NCBI GenBank assembly: GCA_023384455.1
Contig: JAHDWH010000046.1
Location: forward strand, 1 to 34,478
DNA: 34,478 nucleotides
From: Caldilineaceae bacterium
GTDB lineage: Bacteria > Chloroflexota > Anaerolineae > Caldilineales > Caldilineaceae
Reading direction: 5' to 3'
Shown: positions 7,660 through 14,433 of the stretch, piece after piece
Layout of the letters: the number at the start of each line of letters is the position of its first letter
How positions within the stretch are numbered: the first letter of the stretch is position 1
Translations under genes and position numbers: made by a program
Notes under the pieces: generated by a model
What the model saw: the letters and a program-made list of their open reading frames with translations, nothing else
What the model was told of the DNA's origin: nothing
The model's database searches: none

Positions 7660-9160
7660 TATCGTAGCCTCTTTGTTTCAGAATTATTCTGGTGCTATCT
7701 TGATGAGAAGCAAATGGGTCTGTAGAAAGGAATTTTTCCGCGAATTGCTTCTCCGGGATTCCCGCAGAAAACCAGGTCGTTACAAATATGTCAAACAGCA
7801 TTTCCAAGTCTTTCTCACCGAATCTTGGATTTGCGACTTGTTCTGGTGTGCTTGCTATATCATTAAAAAACATATCAACCGGGAAACTGCTTTCAAACGT
7901 CGTGATCAAATTCTCAAGAATATCTTTCTGCCGGTCAGAAACAGTATTTAGCAATTCTCTGATTAACGGATAATCCCTGTTTATTTGATAAGAAATCGTT
8001 CCACCTGATGCAATTCGATTCCAAACAGGAGTTTTAATGTTAGTCGAAAGTTTCTGCCCTCTTTGCTGATAAACCTTTCGTCCGGATATTTCAATTTTGC
8101 TTACCACTTGCCGTAACTCGCCGCGTATTGCCTCTGGTGGAAATGCATGGGATTTCTTGACATCAATTTTCCATAGATGATCGAGTGAGTTTGGAATATC
8201 AACCCGAACTCGAATTAATTTATTCAATTCTTCCTTCTTAATCAACCGGAACCAAGTTCCCTTGATGATTAATCGTCGATTTCTGTAGACGTAAAACCCT
8301 TGATTATGAAGATAGCCACCTTCTCCTGAATATTGAATATATTCTTGCCTTGATACCTTATTATGATGAGGCAAGACATAGGGTTGTATAACGATTGTCT
8401 CGCCGTCAATGACTATTTTCTGCTCTGCAAGTTCTTGGGTAGCAAGGTTTCGAGGGTTGAACGGGTTATGTGCAACCAGTGCATTACCATTCATATTGAT
8501 AGTTATTTTCTTTTTACCCGGGTCAGGCGATAAGTAACGATGAAAAACTAATGCAAGATGTCTTCTCGTGTCATCAATCAAGCCATTAAAATGACTTTCC
8601 TGTTTTGCCAAAGGTACTTGCTCTTTCACCCGATCAATGTCTTCCCAAACGATAATTGTTCCACTATCAAAATGTGCTAAAAACTCATCCTGAACCGAGT
8701 TTAGGATATTTCGGTTATGAAGAGCAGCCAAATCAACAATACTGAGTTGCCAGCCCACATTGTCAGTCTGAGACAGCCTATTCAAATCCCATTCGCAACA
8801 GGAGATTTTTCCATCTTTTTTACTCATCACGGTAAGATGGCGACATTGTGAAAATGAGGCCGTTTTCATGCCTAACCCGAATCTCCCAAGATCATCCACA
8901 GAGCGAGTTTCTAATGGACTTATACTACCAAAGCGCATAGCATCAATAAGTTCAGTTTTTGTCATGCCTGATCCGTTATCACTGATTGCAAGCCAAGGAT
9001 TACCCGAATTCCAAGCAAATCTAATGCTGATTTGACCTGCTCCCGCTGTAATGCTGTTGTCAATCACATCAGCAATCGCTGTTTCAATCGAATAGCCAAT
9101 GTTTCTGAGCGATTCTATTAAGGATACGGGCGTAGGGGCCAAGTCAATATAACTATTCAC
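7649..9160 (-). CDS. MutL/MORC-type GHKL ATPase
   Basis: A 503-residue HATPase of the GHKL fold. The Bergerat ATP-binding motifs are all present: N box ETAIADVIDNS (26-36, with Asn35 for Mg2+), G1 box ISDNGSGM (59-66), and G2 box GRFGLGMKTASF (92-103). These are the hallmarks of MutL, gyrase B, Hsp90 and MORC ATPases. The domain order and the restriction-modification setting match the MutL-homologue ATPases that computational studies link to eukaryotic MORC proteins. Such ATPases dimerise on ATP binding and probably act as a clamp on DNA. The start is GTG at 9160, overlapping the vsr stop by 8 bases; its 3' end overlaps the Z1 gene by 11 bases. No endonuclease motif of MutL type was noticed in the C-terminal half, so cutting is presumably left to the partners. 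Confidence 0.9.
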   Translation of the reverse strand: MNSYIDLAPTPVSLIESLRNIGYSIETAIADVIDNSITAGAGQISIRFAWNSGNPWLAISDNGSGMTKTELIDAMRFGSISPLETRSVDDLGRFGLGMKTASFSQCRHLTVMSKKDGKISCCEWDLNRLSQTDNVGWQLSIVDLAALHNRNILNSVQDEFLAHFDSGTIIVWEDIDRVKEQVPLAKQESHFNGLIDDTRRHLALVFHRYLSPDPGKKKITINMNGNALVAHNPFNPRNLATQELAEQKIVIDGETIVIQPYVLPHHNKVSRQEYIQYSGEGGYLHNQGFYVYRNRRLIIKGTWFRLIKKEELNKLIRVRVDIPNSLDHLWKIDVKKSHAFPPEAIRGELRQVVSKIEISGRKVYQQRGQKLSTNIKTPVWNRIASGGTISYQINRDYPLIRELLNTVSDRQKDILENLITTFESSFPVDMFFNDIASTPEQVANPRFGEKDLEMLFDIFVTTWFSAGIPEKQFAEKFLSTDPFASHQDSTRIILKQRGYDNDR

Positions 9161-9659
9161 CGGATACCTCGCTGAGGATGTTTATTTCATATAAGCCTTC
9201 AGTATCGATTTCCATACAGTGTTTATTATTGGGGGCCAAAAATATCTCTGCTAAACATCCGATCTGTTTCAGAGTTGTTGGCAGATCGACCTTTCTCACA
9301 CCCTTCAGGACGCATTCCCAAATAACAAGGTAAGCCCAATCAGAAGCTACCAAACTTGTGAAGTTTGTTTGATCACGATGTGCATTTCCTTCAATTTTCT
9401 TCTGCCAAAATTCCGCATTAGACTTCGGCCACTTGAAGTATTGACATTCATGTTTATGCCAAAAGCAGCCATGAATAAAAATCACCTTTTTTCTTCCGGG
9501 AAATACAATGTCTGGTTTGCCGGGCAAATTTCTGTAATGTAGTCGGTATCTATACCCATTTGCCCAAAGCCATTTGCGCACAAGCATCTCGGGTTTAGTG
9601 TTCTTCCCCTTAATTTTGGACATATTATAACTGCGTTGTCCCGGCGAATGAACATCCAT
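9153..9659 (-). CDS. vsr: Very short patch repair (Vsr) family endonuclease
   Basis: A 168-residue Vsr-type nuclease. In E. coli, Vsr nicks next to T:G mismatches left when 5-methylcytosine deaminates, and it is encoded beside dcm. The motifs match well: N-terminal M-x-x-I-K-G-K-N-T (13-21), L-P-G-K-P-D-I-V-F (45-53) with the metal-binding Asp50, and FIHGCFWHKHEC (61-72) with His63 and zinc-site His/Cys residues, then W-E-C-V-L-K-G (114-120). The ATG at 9659 was chosen because it gives the standard family N-terminus; a longer open frame to 9773 would run inside the methyltransferase gene. No clear ribosome site precedes it. The gene begins 55 bases after the methyltransferase stop and overlaps the GHKL ATPase start. 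Either repair of methylated sites or a restriction role in the operon is possible. Confidence 0.9.
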   Translation of the reverse strand: MDVHSPGQRSYNMSKIKGKNTKPEMLVRKWLWANGYRYRLHYRNLPGKPDIVFPGRKKVIFIHGCFWHKHECQYFKWPKSNAEFWQKKIEGNAHRDQTNFTSLVASDWAYLVIWECVLKGVRKVDLPTTLKQIGCLAEIFLAPNNKHCMEIDTEGLYEINILSEVSGE

Positions 9660-9714
9660 AATTTTATGCACTTTGCTTTCTTGATTGTGGTGATGAATGC
9701 GGAAGCTGTAAATG

Positions 9715-10986
9715 TCACCAAATTTCCCAAAGCTTTTCGGCGATTTTCTGAGCAAGTAACACCGGAACTGCATTTCCTATTTGGCGAAATGGGGCTGTTC
9801 GACCAGGCTGCTCTGGCTCGCTTTCAAAAAAATAGTCATCAGGAAAAGTTTGAAGGCGAGCTGCCTCTCTGGGTGTTAATGATCGATTCTGTTCAATATC
9901 TGGATGAATGTAATAGTGACCATCCTTGGCTATATGCGCAACAATAGTATGTGATACAGGTAAATTGGCTGCCACAACCTTAAACCTGTCCGTGAAGGAC
10001 GTCTGATTTTTGTGCGTTTTCAAATGCTCTGGCAGGTCGTAATATTGTAAACGTTCCTTGTGTTTATTCCATTGCTCAATAGCAAGTCTATAGATTTCCA
10101 AGTCTTGTTCGTTATGTGGGCGCGCTATATGCAGAGTGACCCGTTTATTTCCATTTCTGATTCCTGCCTCCCAAAGATACTGCCCTGAATAATCATCCAA
10201 TTCATAGGGACGAATATATCCTTCGCCCGACTTGATGGATGGTAAATCCTTTAAGACTTCATCTACAGTTGTTTTGGGATGCCATTTTTCTGGTTGAGGG
10301 AAAAAATCTTTCTTGCGCTCCCTATTTCCAATCAAAATTATCCGCTTTCTTTTTTGCAAAACACCATAATCATCAGCGGAAAGAATTTTGAAATCTATTT
10401 CATACCCAACTTCATCAAATAATTCTTTCATGTTGTCAAAGTAGCGTTCGCCATTTTCATCCTTCGCAGACATAAGTCCTGTCACATTTTCAAACACGAA
10501 ATACTTAGGTTTGTATTGCTTTAAGAACTCCGCATAAAACACATAAAGATAATTCCTTTTGTCACCCTTCATGCCATCTTTATCTCTTGAGCGGCCAACC
10601 ACAGAGTATGCCTGACAGGGCGGCCCACCGATAATCAAATCTAATTGGTTCCCTTGAAGAAGATCATCTATTAACGCAAATATTTCCGGGAGTGTGTCTT
10701 CCCCGATCTCAGAATTGATCACTGACGAGATTTCTTCTTGGGGAATATGACCGTATAAATCCGCCCTTGTTATTGACCCAGATAAATAGTTATCATAAAT
10801 TTCCAGTTGGTTATGTTTCTTGAGCCAGTGATAGGCGTTTCTGGTCTTTAATGTAAAACAGGCAGCCTTATTCGCTTCGACATGTGCGACTGGTGTAAAT
10901 CCAGACCGAATAAAGCCCTCAGACATACCACCTGCTCCGGCAAACAAGTCTAGAAATTTCAGTGTCTTTGGTACATTGTGGATCAT
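9715..10986 (-). CDS. DNA (cytosine-5-)-methyltransferase
   Basis: First gene of the defence operon: a C5-cytosine DNA methyltransferase that uses S-adenosylmethionine. In numbering from the TTG at 10998 (427 residues): motif I FLDLFAGAGGMSEGF (15-29), motif IV GGPPCQAYS (124-132) with catalytic Cys128, motif VI ENV (170-172), motif VIII DYGVLQKRKR (210-219), motif IX SLTPREAARLQTFP (373-386), motif X QIGNAVPV (406-413). All key motifs are present, so it should be active. The target-recognition region is 220-370; the recognised base sequence cannot be predicted by eye. Start is uncertain: the open frame allows TTG at 10998, but ATG at 10986, four codons later, seems likelier; neither has a strong ribosome site. 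It probably marks host DNA so the downstream nucleases spare it. Confidence 0.93.
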   Translation of the reverse strand: MIHNVPKTLKFLDLFAGAGGMSEGFIRSGFTPVAHVEANKAACFTLKTRNAYHWLKKHNQLEIYDNYLSGSITRADLYGHIPQEEISSVINSEIGEDTLPEIFALIDDLLQGNQLDLIIGGPPCQAYSVVGRSRDKDGMKGDKRNYLYVFYAEFLKQYKPKYFVFENVTGLMSAKDENGERYFDNMKELFDEVGYEIDFKILSADDYGVLQKRKRIILIGNRERKKDFFPQPEKWHPKTTVDEVLKDLPSIKSGEGYIRPYELDDYSGQYLWEAGIRNGNKRVTLHIARPHNEQDLEIYRLAIEQWNKHKERLQYYDLPEHLKTHKNQTSFTDRFKVVAANLPVSHTIVAHIAKDGHYYIHPDIEQNRSLTPREAARLQTFPDDYFFESEPEQPGRTAPFRQIGNAVPVLLAQKIAEKLWEIW

Positions 10987-11072
10987 TAAGTTTTTCAATT
11001 CGGTTAATTTGGGAATCGTGTTGTCGAACGTTCATGGTTGCGGATTGAGCGTCAATAATTCATCCTGACGTA

Positions 11073-11101
11073 AATTTAGCATAGAGCGATTCTAAGAGCA
11101 A
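11073..11101 (-). promoter_or_regulatory. Possible sigma70-type promoter of the defence operon
   Basis: On the minus strand, TTGCTC (11101-11096) and TAAATT (11078-11073) are separated by exactly 17 bases. This lies about 90 bases before the methyltransferase start, the right side and distance for the operon promoter. The boxes are imperfect and the region is AT-rich, so the match could be chance. Confidence 0.35.
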
Positions 11102-11226
11102 CTCCCTAAAACTCTCCAAGGACACAGTCAGGCCGACAGGCTGAGGCTGTGAGGTATTCTCCTGCACCACCGCCCAACCGCTCTGCGTCACCCCTCAACT
11201 ACCCAGCACTGCATCTCAGCCTTAGA

Positions 11227-11487
11227 AAAATGACTCGGCACAAGTCGGACACTGCTCGCTGAGTGTGGTGCCGAAATCATTCCTGCCTGCCGCAAAACTC
11301 AGTTGCCCACCTCCCCCACCTGATGTACGATACCTCACGCATTTATGCGCGTTCTATCGACCCACTCCCCAAAACCGGAGACTCCCCCCCAATCCCCAAA
11401 ATCACCGCCATTCAGACCATCCGCACCCGGGCCCCGGGCCGCTGGGTGATCGTCAAAGTCCTCACCGATCAGCCCGGTCTATACAGC
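11227..11487 (+). pseudogene. Dead 5' copy of the mannonate dehydratase-like gene, with its leader
   Basis: This segment repeats the leader and first codons of the enolase-superfamily gene at 11986. The peptide PKITAIQTIRTRA is retained from 11395, and similarity runs to about 11487 (QPGLY) before collapsing into tandem repeat DNA. The start codon has changed from ATG to ATC (11392-11394), and the AGGAG ribosome site has become CGGAG, so it cannot be made as before. The promoter-like pair TTGCCC (11303-11308) and TACGAT (11326-11331), 17 bases apart, is also kept. It is a relic of a partial duplication, similar in kind to the truncated rraA copy on the other side of the defence island. Confidence 0.85.
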
Positions 11488-11512
11488 TTTCCAACCACTC
11501 ATAACCGCCATT

Positions 11513-11725
11513 CAACCGCTCTGCATCACTCCCTCAACCCAATGTAACGTCGCTCAACCACACTGCGTCACCCAATCACCCCCAATGTAACAGCGCTCAA
11601 CCACTCTGCATCACCCAATCAATCCCAATGTAACAGCGCTCAACCACTCTGCATCACCCAATCAATCCCAATGTAACAGCGCGCAACCACTCTGCATCAC
11701 TCCCTCAAGCCAATGTAACGCCGTT
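11513..11725. repeat. Tandem array of 42-43 bp units, five copies plus degenerate flanks
   Basis: Units start at 11513, 11555, 11598, 11641 and 11684, each beginning CAACC and containing CACTCTGCATCACCCA-like and CCAATGTAACAGCGC-like blocks. Units 3 and 4 are identical except for the last base. Degenerate units continue to about 11815, and a similar fragment occurs at 11165-11225. There are no unique spacers, so this is not a CRISPR array. No gene was found between 10999 and 11985. Confidence 0.9.
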
Positions 11726-11895
11726 CAACCACTCTGCGTCACGCCCTCAACTACTCTGCACCTCCGCCTAACCCCTTCGCGTCGCCGTTCAACTACCCTG
11801 CACCGCATCTTAGCCACAGGAAAGTGCCTCGGCACAAGTCGGGCACTGCTCACCAGGCGTGGTGCAGAAGCCCACCCGTCTGCCCCAAAACCCAG

Positions 11896-11924
11896 TTGCC
11901 CACTGCTCCCACCTGATGTACGAT
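11896..11924 (+). promoter_or_regulatory. Probable promoter of the mannonate dehydratase-like gene
   Basis: TTGCCC (11896-11901) and TACGAT (11919-11924) are 17 bases apart, about 60 bases before the start codon. Both boxes and the spacing are preserved in the dead duplicate (11303-11331) although bases around them have changed, which supports them as real elements. Confidence 0.45.
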
Positions 11925-11985
11925 ACTTCCACGCAAATATGTGCGTTCCATCGACCCCACCCCAAAAAACAGGAGAATCCCCCCA

Positions 11986-13200
11986 ATGCCCAAAATCACC
12001 GCTATCCAGACCATCCGCACCCGGGCCGCGGGCCGCTGGGTGATCGTCAAAGTGCTGACCGACCAGCCGGGTCTCTACGGCATCGGCTCGGCCAGCGACC
12101 ACTACCACTCGTCCACGGTCATCACCGCCATCGAGACCATCGCGCCCCTGCTCATCGGGCGGGAAGCGGGGCACATCGAGGACAACTGGCAGAGTGTCTA
12201 CACCCACGGCTACTGGCGCAACGGCTCGATTCTCAACACCGCCCTGGCTGGGATCGACATGGCCCTGTGGGATATCAAAGGCAAAGAGGCGGGGATGCCC
12301 GTCTATCAACTCCTGGGCGGACCCACTCGCGATGCGGTGTTGGCCTACGCCCACGCCGGCGGCAACGATCTGGTCGAGTTGGAGGACGACGTACGCCGCT
12401 ATATGCAGGAGGGCTATCAGGTCATCCGCTGCCAGTTGGGCAATTACGGCGGGGGCGGTTTTCTCCCCGGCGGGGAGGCGGGCCAGCCCAAGAATGCGCC
12501 GCCCCGGGAGCGGGTCTTTGACGACGAAGCCTATCTGAAGAATATCCCGGAGATGTTCGCTCACCTGCGGGACAAAGTCGGCTTTGTCCCCAAACTGACC
12601 CACGACGTCCACGAACATCTGCGTCCCCACAACGCGGTGGCCCTGGCCAAACTGCTGGAACCCTACCGCCTCTTCTTTCTGGAAGACCTGCTCTCCCCGG
12701 AGCAGATCCACTGGTATCGTCAGGTGCGCCAGCAGTGCGTCACACCGCAAGCCATGGGCGAACTCTTTATCAACCCCCACGAATGGATGCCGCTGATCAC
12801 CGAGCGGCTCATCGATTACGTGCGGGTGCGGGTCTCCAAAGGCGGGGGGATTACCCAATGTCGCAAAATTGCCACCCTGTGCGAGTGGTTCGGCGTACAC
12901 ACGGCCTGGCAGGAGGGGGGCGACAACGACCCGGTCAACCAGATGGCCGCGGTCCATCTGGACCTGGCCAGCACCAGCTTTGGGGTGCAGGAGGAGAACC
13001 ACTTCCGGCCCGAGGAGTACGACCTCTTCCCCGGCTATGCAAGGCTGGAAGGGGGCTATCTTTACGCCAACGCGCAGCCGGGGCTGGGCATCGACATCGA
13101 CGAAGAGAAAGCCCGGGCCCTGCTCAACCCGGAGCTGGCGGCGAGGGCATACTTTATGGCCGAGGATCGGCGGGTGGACGGGAGTATTGTGCGGCCATAG
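11986..13200 (+). CDS. Enolase-superfamily sugar-acid dehydratase (mannonate dehydratase/RspA-like)
   Basis: A 404-residue member of the enolase superfamily, closest by eye to D-mannonate dehydratase ManD/RspA. These enzymes remove water from acid sugars such as D-mannonate through a Mg2+-stabilised enolate. Visible features: capping-domain start MPKITAIQTIRTRA; helix ALAGIDMALWDIKGK (87-100); metal ligands Asp207 in HDVHEHL, Glu233 in LEDLL and Glu259 in GELF; His209 beside the first ligand as in ManD; and the C-terminal PGLGIDIDE (365-373). The loop near 305-313 reads HTAWQEGGD, unlike the usual ManD loop, so the substrate may differ. The ATG at 11986 has AGGAG 10 bases upstream; an earlier in-frame ATG at 11941 lies in the leader. 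A truncated copy of its 5' end sits at 11227-11487. Cytoplasmic, sugar-acid catabolism. Confidence 0.85.
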   Translation: MPKITAIQTIRTRAAGRWVIVKVLTDQPGLYGIGSASDHYHSSTVITAIETIAPLLIGREAGHIEDNWQSVYTHGYWRNGSILNTALAGIDMALWDIKGKEAGMPVYQLLGGPTRDAVLAYAHAGGNDLVELEDDVRRYMQEGYQVIRCQLGNYGGGGFLPGGEAGQPKNAPPRERVFDDEAYLKNIPEMFAHLRDKVGFVPKLTHDVHEHLRPHNAVALAKLLEPYRLFFLEDLLSPEQIHWYRQVRQQCVTPQAMGELFINPHEWMPLITERLIDYVRVRVSKGGGITQCRKIATLCEWFGVHTAWQEGGDNDPVNQMAAVHLDLASTSFGVQEENHFRPEEYDLFPGYARLEGGYLYANAQPGLGIDIDEEKARALLNPELAARAYFMAEDRRVDGSIVRP

Positions 13201-13233
13201 CGGGGATGCGAAGGATGGCGAGACTGGACCTGT

Positions 13234-13695
13234 TCAGGCCGGTGGGGGATCGACAAACTCACCCGGCGTCATGACAGGGAGAGACGTGCGGCCCTGGTAG
13301 TGGCGTGCATTCCAGGTAATGAATGCACGCACACTCTCCGTTGCCTCTGCCAGTTCCAAAATGAGGCCGTCCAGATAGGGAGCAGGATGGCGGGACATCC
13401 TTTGCAGCGGGCCTTCCACCAATTCAGTGCCAAAAAACTCATCGGCTGTACGGTTGGCCGTGGCTGGATAGATGACAGTCAGCCCAAAGTGGTCTTGCAG
13501 CCAGCCCCGCCATTGGGTCAGCCGCTCTGCCGATAGATTGAATGACAACTGTCCCAGTAATTCCATCACCGAATAGATGGTTATCGCTGGTTCGTGGGTG
13601 CGAACGGCCTCCAGAAATTGGCGATTGGCGGCCTGACGACTATCCCGATGGAAAGCAAAAGCCAGCACAAAAACATCTGTATCTATGACAACCAT
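13234..13695 (-). CDS. PIN-domain toxin (VapC-like ribonuclease)
   Basis: A 153-residue PIN-domain protein, the typical toxin of type II toxin-antitoxin pairs that cleaves tRNA or other RNA. The acidic metal-binding residues stand at the expected places: Asp5 in VVIDTDVF, Glu45 in SVMELL, Asp109 in YLDGLILELA, followed by the ITWNARHY segment (126-133) that closes PIN domains. The start at 13695 overlaps the HTH antitoxin gene by 13 bases, with the antitoxin first, the classical arrangement for co-regulated pairs. The region downstream ends close to the convergent enolase-superfamily gene. No lesion is seen, so it should be active when free of its partner. Confidence 0.85.
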   Translation of the reverse strand: MVVIDTDVFVLAFAFHRDSRQAANRQFLEAVRTHEPAITIYSVMELLGQLSFNLSAERLTQWRGWLQDHFGLTVIYPATANRTADEFFGTELVEGPLQRMSRHPAPYLDGLILELAEATESVRAFITWNARHYQGRTSLPVMTPGEFVDPPPA

Positions 13696-14036
13696 TGCCG
13701 TCCTCGACGCGTCTGCATCAGTTCGTCAAAGCTGGTGTCGCTTTCCCATCGAACCAATTCTGCGCGCACAAGCGCGGCCAGCCGGTTTGCCTCTGTCAGC
13801 GAGGCAGCGTCCTGGGCGGGGGCTTCGATTCGCACCCGTTCGCGTCTTTTTGGGGTCGCCATTGCCGTTTGCAGCCGCAGCACTTCCTCCTCCGGCACGC
13901 GCCGGTAGCCGCTTTGTGGCAACCGTGCCATCCGAATCAAGCCGCGCCGTTCCCAACTGCGCAGGGTCTGTTCATGCACTCCCAATCGTTGGGCGGCTCG
14001 CTTTAGTGTCAGGTAGACAGTACCGTTTGTATCCAT
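13683..14036 (-). CDS. MerR-like HTH antitoxin paired with the PIN toxin
   Basis: A 117-residue protein with an N-terminal MerR-type winged HTH: LTLKRAAQRLGVHEQTLRSW (7-26), followed by ERRGLI and the wing GYRRVPEEEV. The C-terminal half is charged (TPKRRERVRIEAP onward) and ends in DELMQTRRGRQWLS, fitting a toxin-binding tail. The ATG at 14036 is preferred over an in-frame ATG ten codons upstream because AAGGAG lies 9 bases before it. It precedes and overlaps the PIN gene, so it most likely represses its own promoter and neutralises the toxin. The assignment as antitoxin rests on position as much as on sequence. Confidence 0.8.
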   Translation of the reverse strand: MDTNGTVYLTLKRAAQRLGVHEQTLRSWERRGLIRMARLPQSGYRRVPEEEVLRLQTAMATPKRRERVRIEAPAQDAASLTEANRLAALVRAELVRWESDTSFDELMQTRRGRQWLS

Positions 14037-14176
14037 CGCAGCCCGCTCCTTCTTGCAATCACTCAACTTTACTCAACATTTGGCAAGATTTTAGCATCTG
14101 CCAGACACAAAGTCAACCGCTGTTTTGACATTGCATAAGCACGACGTAACTGCTCAGGCATCCTCTGCTTATTAAC

Positions 14177-14215
14177 CACGGAAAACACGGAAAACACGGA
14201 ACACACGGAAAAAAA
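14177..14215. repeat. Short degenerate tandem repeat CACGGAAAA
   Basis: Four units of about 9 bases (CACGGAAAA, CACGGAAAA, CACGGAACA, CACGGAAAA). Related CACGGAT-rich stretches occur near 18360, 18660, 19650 and 22395, so it belongs to a dispersed intergenic family. No gene is supported between 14037 and 14284. Confidence 0.7.
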
Positions 14216-14284
14216 GCGCAGAACTTCCGCGTATTCTGTGTATTCAGTGGTTATTTCTGTCGTTGGCTGAGTAGTCACAACACG

Positions 14285-14433
14285 ACTTCAAATATCGGTT
14301 GGCCTATGTGGTCGAACAGGTCTGCGTTGTTCGCTACGACAACGAAGCGGGCAAAGGCGATCACCGGCACTTTGGAAGGCAGGAGAACAGCTACCTGTTT
14401 CAAGACGTGGATAGACTCATCGCCGACTTTCAA
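14285..14433 (+). pseudogene. TumE-like toxin relic (C-terminal part)
   Basis: This stretch reads FKYRLAYVVEQVCVVRYDNE, then AGKGDHRHFG and SYLFQDVDRLIADFQ. The RYDNE-GKGDHRH block and the LIADF end are typical of TumE (DUF6516-like) toxin-antitoxin proteins. There is no start region upstream: the preceding DNA is repeats, and the family's usual N-terminus is missing. The frame then runs antisense into the 3' end of the ABC exporter, which overlaps it by 17 bases. It is therefore an N-terminally truncated remnant with no antitoxin gene beside it. Family recognition is from memory of the motif. Confidence 0.6.

Noticed and set aside
11513-11725. Possible CRISPR array
   Set aside because: The 42-43 bp units follow each other directly with no unique spacers, and no cas gene is nearby.
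11725-13002. Open frame on the minus strand opposite the mannonate dehydratase-like gene
   Set aside because: It is the antisense shadow of the enolase-superfamily gene and includes repeat DNA at its end.
14069-14278. Small open frame over the CACGGAAAA repeat
   Set aside because: Its sequence is the translated repeat and shows no start signal or domain.
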